The notes under the pieces: generated by a model | Told to the model about the DNA's origin: nothing | What the model saw: only the letters and a program-made list of their open reading frames with translations | Database searches by the model: none | From: Agriotes lineatus | Lineage: Eukaryota; Arthropoda; Insecta; Coleoptera; Elateridae | Direction of reading: 5' to 3' | NCBI GenBank assembly: GCA_940337035.1 | Contig: CALNHX010003286.1 | Location: 62,001-126,000, forward strand | DNA: 64,000 nucleotides | Position numbers and translations under genes: made by a program | Shown here: piece by piece, positions 57,300 through 64,000 of the stretch | How the letters are laid out: every line of letters starts with the position of its first letter | Position numbering within the stretch: position 1 is the first letter of the stretch

Positions 57300-58390
57300 C
57301 TAATTTTAACTTTTTCTAAAACAGTAAATTCTTCAAAATAACTTCCCTGGAAGCTAGTGATACTGCAGTCGGTACAAATCTGTTTATCTTATTACTCTTT
57401 ATATCCGCTCTTTTAAAGTGCTTTTCACACACAATTTTTGATCTTCCTGAATTATTAGCGCTCGTGTCTTGAGAAAACGAGATAACGTGAGTTTAATCAC
57501 CATAATTTGTTTATTTAAATGCCCTGTATACAAGGTGCCCCAAAAATATACTTAAAACTACCGCGGAGGGGTAGGGGGGGGGCGTTTAAAATATTTTTAA
57601 AATCCTCTTCGCCGAATTCTATCCTCCTAAAATGGATGGCTATAATCCATTCACAATGTTTTCTCCTCCTAGCAGGCTCTGTTAGGGTAACAGTTTTGTT
57701 GGTACGCATGCGTAATAACTTGACATGACATAATTGGGTTATGTTGTTTTCAATGTGTGGTTATGATTTTTTAAGACTTACACTGTTGCCAGTTAATTTT
57801 TTTTCCTTTCATAAATTTTTCAGTATTTTGACATTAAAATTGCCACAATGCCAACAACGCGGCTGTAAAAATGTCATACGTTTTTTTAATGTCACAGTTT
57901 GACTTCTATCATAGTTCATGTATGCAACCTAATAAAAACATATAACAACCTACTGGGAGGCGGAAACATCGTGAATGGATGCACCTTTTAACCAGCAAAA
58001 ATTTTGATTACACAAAATTATGTATGATTTATTTGATCAAACTCACGTGTCTTGTGTAAAAAAATAAAATACATTGTGAAGTACTACTCAGTTATTCAGC
58101 AAAATGCTTAGCCTCCAAATGTGTTATATTTTTTTACACCAAAACTAAGACCTTAGAAAGTTTTTGAATTAATCCGACTGTTCAGTTCATACTTTATAAT
58201 GAAATTATTGTCCATTAAAAAGTTCTACTAAAACATATATAAAGGTTGCTAATTTCAACCCCTAAAAGTTATACTAATAGTAAATTTATAAACATTTTCT
58301 AAATAAGTCTGCTATTGGGAAAACATATCTGCCAATTTTCGTGTTTTACCCTTTTCTAGCTTTCGCTAAAATGACAAAATAGTATATTGT
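57300..58390. other. AT-rich DNA with an orphan TIR-like end
   Basis: TATACAAGGTGCCCCAAAAA at 57527 resembles a MITE end without a visible partner. The palindromic-looking GGGGGGGG run at 57571 is a simple homopolymer. No gene evidence. Confidence 0.4.
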
Positions 58391-58394
58391 ACAA

Positions 58395-58500
58395 GTTTAG
58401 AGTTTTTCCGTGCAAGACGAATGAAGTTTTATAATTGAGGCGAAGCCGAGATTAAAAGCATGCTGAGCACGGAAAAACACTTCTCACGAGTTGCACATGC
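58395..58500. repeat. Palindrome with GGCGAAGCCGAG tip
   Basis: GTTTTTCCGTGCAAGACGAA pairs with the inverse of GCTGAGCACGGAAAAACAC. A smaller palindrome of the same style is at 58725-58790. Confidence 0.55.
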
Positions 58501-58913
58501 TATGTTTTCACGTACTTTAGGAAAATGCTTAAAATTGTTGATACAGACATATCAAAAATCATGTGAAATATTGTGCATTTCAAAATTTCAACTATGCGTT
58601 GGTATACAGAAATGTGTTGCTGATCAGAAAAGTACCATTATTCTAAACGATTTTGTATTTAGGAATAAGCACATTTACCTAGAGTATATAAAAATAGTAC
58701 ATATATTACTCTATAAGTTGAGAAAAGTGATGTTTTTCTGAACAAGTACGGCTATACGAGTTCAGAAAAAACACTTTTCTAACGTGTTGAACGTAAAATA
58801 TTAAATTTTTACATACAAGTGACACTAACTGTCAAAACATAACCAAGATTAGCAGAACTCGTTTCTATGTAGTACTAAAGCGCAATAAGCAGCTTCAGTT
58901 GATGCTATGAATT

Positions 58914-59085
58914 TGGCAGTACTGAAGTGTATTGTTGGTAACACTGTAAGTCTATGTCAAATTGGAGGTTAGCAGGTTAGGTTTTGCCTCAATCTGTGTC
59001 AAAACTGATGCAAAACCTAACCTGCTAACCTCCAATTTTACATCGACTTACAGTGTCACCAACAACACACTTCGTTATTGCCAAA
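58914..59085. mobile_element. MITE family B, most complete palindromic copy
   Basis: TGGCAGTACTGAAGTGTATT ... GGAGGTTAGCAGGTTAGG on the left and CCTAACCTGCTAACCTCCAA ... on the right are inverse over about 75 bp around a short centre (TTTTGCCTCAATCTGTGTCA). Confidence 0.8.
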
Positions 59086-59499
59086 CGTAAAACGAATCGC
59101 CGTTGCTAGGCAGAAAAGTATTGCTAATGATAAAAGTACCACATTTCTTATCGATTTTGAATGATGAAATGTAGTGCATTTCCAAATTAAATGCGATAAA
59201 CTTCATTAAACCCTGAACGGAGGAATTTAAATGAAAAAGTTTATATACAAAATTTGTATGTTTCAAAGTCCTCCATAACCTTCTTAAGTTTGTCATCATG
59301 TTTTTAAATCACCCTATATAAATACTTCGCTCCCTTCGTGTGGAAAGCCGTACGAATTGTAGACAAATATTAGTACTAGTTTATCTACTCGGCCGAGTAC
59401 TGGGACCGTGTAACTGAACCTTTACTCCAGTATTTTTATCTGGCTATGACTCGGCTTACATACGTAAATTAAATTCTACATTTCCATAACAACAACAAC

Positions 59500-59777
59500 T
59501 GCATTTAAACGGTAAATAGTAATTATAATACCCTATTGGGCATGCTAACTTCGAGATGTTGCGCAGCGAGGATGGTCATGCGTCATGGTCATGAAATATA
59601 AATTTCGTGTTGTATGAATTCTATCCTGTAGTTGAGACGCATGCGTGTAGGGAAAATGGCCGCTATACAATGACAGCAATCGGTTTGACAGAACCACTTA
59701 CATAATGTCACCTTTCCCTTTATTTTGATTAATTTAACCTTTAAGTGAGTGTTTCACCTTTCAATCGAATTTTCATC
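59500..59777 (+). promoter_or_regulatory. Probable promoter and 5' UTR of the SSADH gene
   Basis: The 280 bases before the start codon are richer in CpG than their surroundings. They contain a perfect palindrome ACGCATGCGT at 59637-59646, close to the NRF-1/Ewg consensus often found before nuclear genes for mitochondrial proteins, and AAAATGGCCGC at 59655-59665, resembling a YY1/Pho site. No TATA box stands at a convincing distance. The motif calls rest on reading alone. If real, they argue for a native promoter and against a promoterless retrocopy. Confidence 0.45.
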
Positions 59778-61295
59778 ATGATGATAACAAAAATGCGCTA
59801 TTTTAGTACTCAGGTGATTAGTAAGTACCGAGACGTCCACACCGCAATGCATCTGCTAAGAGAAAAATCGTTTGTAAATGGAAATTGGGTTAGTGCTGCC
59901 GGAGGAAAAACGTTTGATGTTAAAAACCCAGCAAATGGAAGCACAGTAGGTACAGTTCCCGACATGAACGTCGAAGATACTGAACTTGCAGTTAAGGCAG
60001 CTGCTGAAGCGTTTAAATCGTGGCAACTAACGACAGCCAAGGAACGAGCTCATATTCTTCGTCAGTGGTATAACTTACTCCAAGAGAATCATGAAAGTAT
60101 CGCACAAATAATGACTGCAGAATCTGGCAAGCCATTATGTGAATCGAGAGCCGAAGTTACATACGGGAATTCCTTTATAGAATGGTTTTCAGAAGAAGCT
60201 AGAAGAATTCAGGGTGAAATAGTTCAAAGTCCAATACCTACTAAAAAAATTATGGTAGTGAAACAACCTATTGGGGTAGCAGCTTTAATCACTCCATGGA
60301 ATTTTCCTCATGCTATGATTACTCGCAAGGCAGGCGCAGCTCTCGCTTCTGGTTGCACGTGCGTTGTTAAACCTGCAGAAGATACCCCTTTAACAGCACT
60401 CGCTGTGGCTGAATTAGCACATCAAGCGGGTATTCCAAAAGGAGTTTTTAATGTGATTACATGTGATCGTCCAAATTCCGCTAATATTGGGAAATATCTG
60501 TGTGAGAGCCCGTTAGTTGCAGGATTGTCATTCACTGGTTCAACTGCAGTAGGAAAATTGTTATATAAACAGTGCGCATCGGGAATTAAAAGGTTAGGGT
60601 TGGAATTAGGAGGAAATGCGCCATTTATTGTTTTTGATAAAGCCAACGTCGACAATGCCACAAAAGGAGCGTTGGCGGCAAAATTCCGTAATTGCGGTCA
60701 AACATGTGTGGCAGCAAACAGGTTTTTAGTTCAAGATGGAATTTACGACAGCTTTGTCCAATCATTTGTTGGGCACATTAAAGATATTAAAATGGGAGAA
60801 GGTACTCAACCAAATATTACCACAGGCCCCTTAATTAACGATGCGCAGTTTAATAAGGTATCAGATATTGTACAAGATGCTATCGATAAAGGTGCAAAGG
60901 CATTAGTCGGTGGTAAGCCCGCAAGTGCATTAGGAAAACTGTTCTATGAACCTACACTCTTGATCGACGTTAAAGATAATATGAAACTTTATCACGAAGA
61001 AGTGTTTGGACCAGTGGCCACAATTGTCCGCTTTAAGACTGAAGAAGAAGCATTGAAAATAGCAAATTCAACAGAGAGAGGACTGGCTGCTTATTTTTAT
61101 ACGGAAGATGTTTCACAAATGTTCAGAGTAAGTCAGGCATTGGAATGTGGAATGGTTGGTATTAACGAGGGTATAATTTCGACTGCGGAAGCTCCATTTG
61201 GAGGAGTAAAGGAATCTGGTCTCGGTCGCGAAGGCTCCCATCACGGGATCGAAGACTACACGTATATAAAATATGTATGCGTTGGAAATGTTTAA
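59778..61295 (+). CDS. Ssadh: Mitochondrial succinate-semialdehyde dehydrogenase (ALDH5 family), intronless
   Basis: Uninterrupted frame of 505 codons. It oxidises succinate semialdehyde to succinate with NAD(P)+, the last step of the GABA shunt, in the mitochondrial matrix. I start it at the ATG at 59778; the frame is open to 59745, but that codon is GTG. The N-terminus (MMITKMRYFST, then more basic and Ser/Thr residues) fits a short mitochondrial presequence. Seen motifs: PWNFP with Asn175 (oxyanion hole), VVKPAEDTPLTALA, the GSTAVG nucleotide-binding loop, ELGG with general base Glu276, GQTC with catalytic Cys310, and C-terminal ESGLGREG. VVKPAEDTPL and the overall pattern fit ALDH5/GabD better than other ALDHs. 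Length is normal for the family. The residue two after the catalytic Cys is Ala; human ALDH5A1 has a redox-switch Cys there. There is no intron, stop or frameshift. It could be a native single-exon gene or an old, intact retrocopy. Confidence 0.95.
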   Translation: MMITKMRYFSTQVISKYRDVHTAMHLLREKSFVNGNWVSAAGGKTFDVKNPANGSTVGTVPDMNVEDTELAVKAAAEAFKSWQLTTAKERAHILRQWYNLLQENHESIAQIMTAESGKPLCESRAEVTYGNSFIEWFSEEARRIQGEIVQSPIPTKKIMVVKQPIGVAALITPWNFPHAMITRKAGAALASGCTCVVKPAEDTPLTALAVAELAHQAGIPKGVFNVITCDRPNSANIGKYLCESPLVAGLSFTGSTAVGKLLYKQCASGIKRLGLELGGNAPFIVFDKANVDNATKGALAAKFRNCGQTCVAANRFLVQDGIYDSFVQSFVGHIKDIKMGEGTQPNITTGPLINDAQFNKVSDIVQDAIDKGAKALVGGKPASALGKLFYEPTLLIDVKDNMKLYHEEVFGPVATIVRFKTEEEALKIANSTERGLAAYFYTEDVSQMFRVSQALECGMVGINEGIISTAEAPFGGVKESGLGREGSHHGIEDYTYIKYVCVGNV

Positions 61296-61670
61296 AAATA
61301 ATAATAGTAGATTACATTCTCATTGGCTGTATTTTGTGTTCCTTGTGTTCCAGTTCCCAAGCAAAGTTGCCATACATGAGTATGGTGTGTATTATTACAT
61401 GCATTGTTTAATATTAATTTTAGTTTTAATAATATTTATGTAATATTAAGAAAGTTTAAGTAATTTTAGAATCTAATGAGTAAGCAATAAGAAATTCCTA
61501 AAGTCTTCCAAAAGTCTTCCATTACGAAAGTGCTTGTCATAATATCTGCATTGTAATCAATATTCTTGCCAACCTTGTATTCAAGAAAACTGTTAACTTG
61601 TATAATGTAAGGACTTAGTGATTAAAGTATTTAGTTTAAAAGAATAATTTACTGTACTCGTATAAATAAA
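61296..61670 (+). other. 3' UTR of the SSADH gene with poly(A) signal
   Basis: AT-rich sequence directly after the SSADH stop codon. The clearest AATAAA is at 61665-61670 and would give a 3' UTR of about 390 bases. There is no genomic A-tract at its end and no obvious direct repeat around the gene, so the usual marks of a recent L1-type retrocopy are missing. Confidence 0.5.
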
Positions 61671-61679
61671 AATTAACAG

Positions 61680-63310
61680 CCTTCAGAACACCTAGCAACT
61701 ATTGAAAAATAATTTTTGAGGTTGATGCTAATTGAAATGAATGGTTTAAAGCTAACTTTAACCATCATTTACTTGTTATTTCATGCGCTCTAGTTTAAGA
61801 ACTGATGATTAATTATTATATTTTTCAATAGATACGTGTTAGTCTTATTATATTAAGAGGAAACGTTGAGGTTTATAATAGTTTTACACTTTTAAGTTTT
61901 AATTGAAATTTTGTACATATTCCAAATATTATTAAAGTTTTTTAGGGTGGCTTGTATTTAAATTTATATCCAACTTCCCATTTACATGGCTGTCTCGAAA
62001 ATGTAGCACAATATGGTGCCACTACAGGGTGTTAATACTAAGAAGTCGTTGCCCCCGAAAATGGTAAAACTCGTTAAAACAAACTACTTTTCTTAGTTCA
62101 AATTTTTGATTTGGTGCCCTGGTTCGTAGTTATTTGGAATTCGTTTGTTTTTCAAAAAAACAATTTTCAAAATTAACTTTCGGCTCTAAAACATTTGCAT
62201 TTACAATAATTTTTTATTTTTTCAAATAAAATGGTGATCGATTAAAAATGTCAAAACAAGATTTTTAATAATCACTCCATCCTTAAATCATCTACTATAA
62301 CATTTGTACTAGAAAAAATTTCAATCTATCTAATAAAGTATTCATTTACTTGAATTACAGATAAGTATTCATTCATTCATAATCTATAGCCTCTCCTATC
62401 TTTCGTTGTCGAGGACCATTCATACCTCGAACAAACTTAAACCATTTAAAACAAGTGGCTTTCTGCCATTGAACAATGAAACAAAAGAAGATTAGATTTG
62501 ACAAGTAGGTACACGAAGCTGAACAAGATACTTCAAACTTAATGCACGTGTATATTTTCTAGCTTGTATGTTAGAAATTTAAATACTTTAAAGTTGATCA
62601 TTTGCATGCGTACTTTGCATAATTTGGATGTAAAAATGCATTATTAAAAGTTGAACTTGACATGCTTTTGGTTTTTGGGGAAGCAAGGCGTAATGCACAG
62701 AAACCTCGAAGAATCTATCGGAGAAGATACACAAATCGTCGACAACCACGTAGCCAACTTTTCAGAAAAAGTTGTAGACGTTTGTCAAAGACTGATTGTT
62801 TTTACCCAACAATTGATGGGAACACCAACAATTGATGGGAACGCCAACAGATTACGTCAAACCTCTATATTTAAAGAGGCTGTACATAAAGTACGTTTTT
62901 TTTTTTTATAATAACTGTCAAAGTGTTACAATGTTGGTAGACATGTGAGTAAAACGCTAAGAAATTTTTATACCTCGTGTTGGTAGAACTTTTTCAAAAT
63001 TATGGTTATGTGTCAGTTTTGAACACGGTGTATAAAGAGAAGGTGAAGAAATTTGTCTAATTCACTGGTTCCGTTAGCGCTCGAGTTGTAGCGCTTTTCC
63101 GTTAGATGGCGCCACTCAAGATACTCCCATATTTTGTACAGTTTTAAATGAAAGTTATGAACAAAATATTATTTAATACATTGTAATTCACAAAAAAACG
63201 AGTGGATCTTTGTAGAGAATAATGCAGTAACGTAATTTGCTTAATTACAGGTACACACTAGCTAATTCAGATTTAAAAGAATGTTGTACTTAGCAAAATA
63301 AAATATTTTA
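61680..63310. other. AT-rich DNA, no supported gene
   Basis: An orphan TIR-like end TACAGGGTGTTAATACTAAG at 62024 and an 18-bp tandem duplication CAATTGATGGGAACACCAA/ CAATTGATGGGAACGCCAA at 62810-62847. The 86-codon frame at 62651-62911 has no recognised family. Confidence 0.4.
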
Positions 63311-63318
63311 GTTCAGTA

Positions 63319-63385
63319 CGAACCCCGACACTGTAAATAATATAAGGGATTACAGAATATGTATGAATGTATGAGTTTATTTAAA
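63319..63385 (+). repeat. Copy of the 5S-SINE tail without a 5S head
   Basis: CCCCGACACTGTAAATAATA, TAAGGGATTACAGAATATGT match the 3' tail of the SINE at 51061-51310. The 5S head is missing, so this is either a strongly 5'-truncated SINE or the 3' end of the partner LINE. Confidence 0.6.
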
Positions 63386-63411
63386 ATGTCTTATAATAAT
63401 CGTTAGGTATA

Positions 63412-63836
63412 CAGGGTGTTAGGTAAACATGCGGCAAAAATGCAAAGGGTTATTTCTTGGTCTATTCTAAGAATATTTTGTCCTATGATGATTTTTGAAA
63501 AACCCCTTTGTTTCGAAGATACAGGGTGACGAAAATTTGCGACAACCATATTCGATATTTTTTGAAATCATTAATGTAAATAAAAGTTTGGCGTACGCCA
63601 ATGAGCTTATCAAGATTGAATGCTTGTATCCAGGCTGGAGGAAGTCATTCCGAACATTTATTGTAGATTGAGCAACTCTACATGTACTTTTTGATAATAA
63701 AGTTTTGTTACTGTCGCAAATTTTGTTCACCCTGTATCTTTGAAACAAAGGGCTTTTTCAGAAATCATCATAGGACAAAATATTCTTAGAATAGGCCAAG
63801 GAATGGCCCCTTGAATTTTTGCCGCATGTCAGGATA
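63412..63836. mobile_element. Foldback MITE with CAGGGTGTTAGGTAAACATG end
   Basis: The left arm (CATGCGGCAAAAATGCAAAG, then ATTCTAAGAATATTTTGTCC, then AGATACAGGGTGACG) pairs with an inverse arm ending near 63836. The arms are about 135 bp. The inner ATACAGGGTG lies 110 bp from the left end (C at 63522). The right terminus is mutated (GGATACC in place of CCTGTAT). Confidence 0.8.
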
Positions 63837-64000
63837 CCTAAGTATTAATTTAGAAAACCACATGCAGTTGTATTTGACTAGTGCTTTATTTTGCAATGTG
63901 TTGAGCTACCAGCAAATTATGGTAGTTGTGGATATTTTCATGAAATTCACATTATCTATATCCCAGTAATGTCGCATTAACAGTGGGAATTCGCAATTTA

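Noticed and set aside
62651..62911. 86-codon frame
   Set aside because: Includes an 18-bp tandem duplication and ends in a T-run; no family or splice support.

Overview
The window looks like gene-poor nuclear DNA from an insect. It is strongly AT-rich, its only complete gene is an animal-type mitochondrial succinate-semialdehyde dehydrogenase, it has short GT-AG introns, and it is packed with Tc1/mariner, hAT, pogo, Crypton, Helitron, LINE, SINE and LTR remnants. A beetle is my guess from the style of the repeats; nothing in the window proves the order. No bacterial operons, CRISPR arrays or viral genomes are present. || Layout. 0-9.8 kb: AT-rich DNA with a TA-flanked MITE (family C), degenerate LINE and pogo-type transposase fragments on the minus strand, an internally deleted DDE transposase, and the first long foldback MITE. 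9.9-14.0 kb: one mariner element stretched to 4.1 kb by a stack of later insertions (a palindromic MITE, a Helitron holding a foldback element, and a second foldback sitting inside the transposase reading frame). 14.1-16.6 kb: a GC-rich minisatellite, a hAT remnant and two small palindromes. 19.5-24.2 kb: a large foldback element invaded by three copies of a dispersed repeat (family A, about 0.7 kb when complete, DINE-1/Helentron-like in structure). 25.9-26.2 kb: a tRNA-derived SINE. 27.5-28.1 kb: a CpG-rich probable promoter and first exon on the minus strand. 30.5-32.3 kb: a Crypton-type tyrosine-recombinase gene with a 55-bp intron and one in-frame stop. 32.4-34.7 kb: more family A, and a TIR element carrying a transposase HTH. 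35.4-35.7 kb: a probable first coding exon of an unidentified plus-strand gene. 39.3-41.8 kb: a small LTR retrotransposon (minus strand) interrupted by a 5'-truncated LINE with an 11-bp target duplication. 42.9-47.3 kb: an inverted pair of family A copies, hairpins and a short mariner-like element. 48.6-49.3 kb: an LTR plus primer-binding site. 51.0-52.0 kb: a 5S-rRNA-derived SINE, a second family C MITE, and a probable terminal exon with a poly(A) signal. 55.6-57.2 kb: a second tRNA-derived SINE and a CpG-rich palindrome with a MITE at its centre. 59.5-61.7 kb: the SSADH gene with promoter-like 5' DNA and a poly(A) signal. 63.3-63.8 kb: a SINE/LINE-type tail and another foldback MITE. || How it fits together. 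The one recognisable metabolic gene works in the GABA shunt and is independent of its neighbours. The two isolated exons (35.6 kb plus strand, 51.8 kb plus strand) and the minus-strand first exon (27.6 kb) suggest that parts of the window are introns or flanks of larger genes, but no second exon could be joined to any of them. The rest is mobile DNA at many stages of decay. The nesting gives relative ages: mariner before the foldback and Helitron, foldback before family A, LTR element before LINE, repeat D before the CpG palindrome before its inner MITE.
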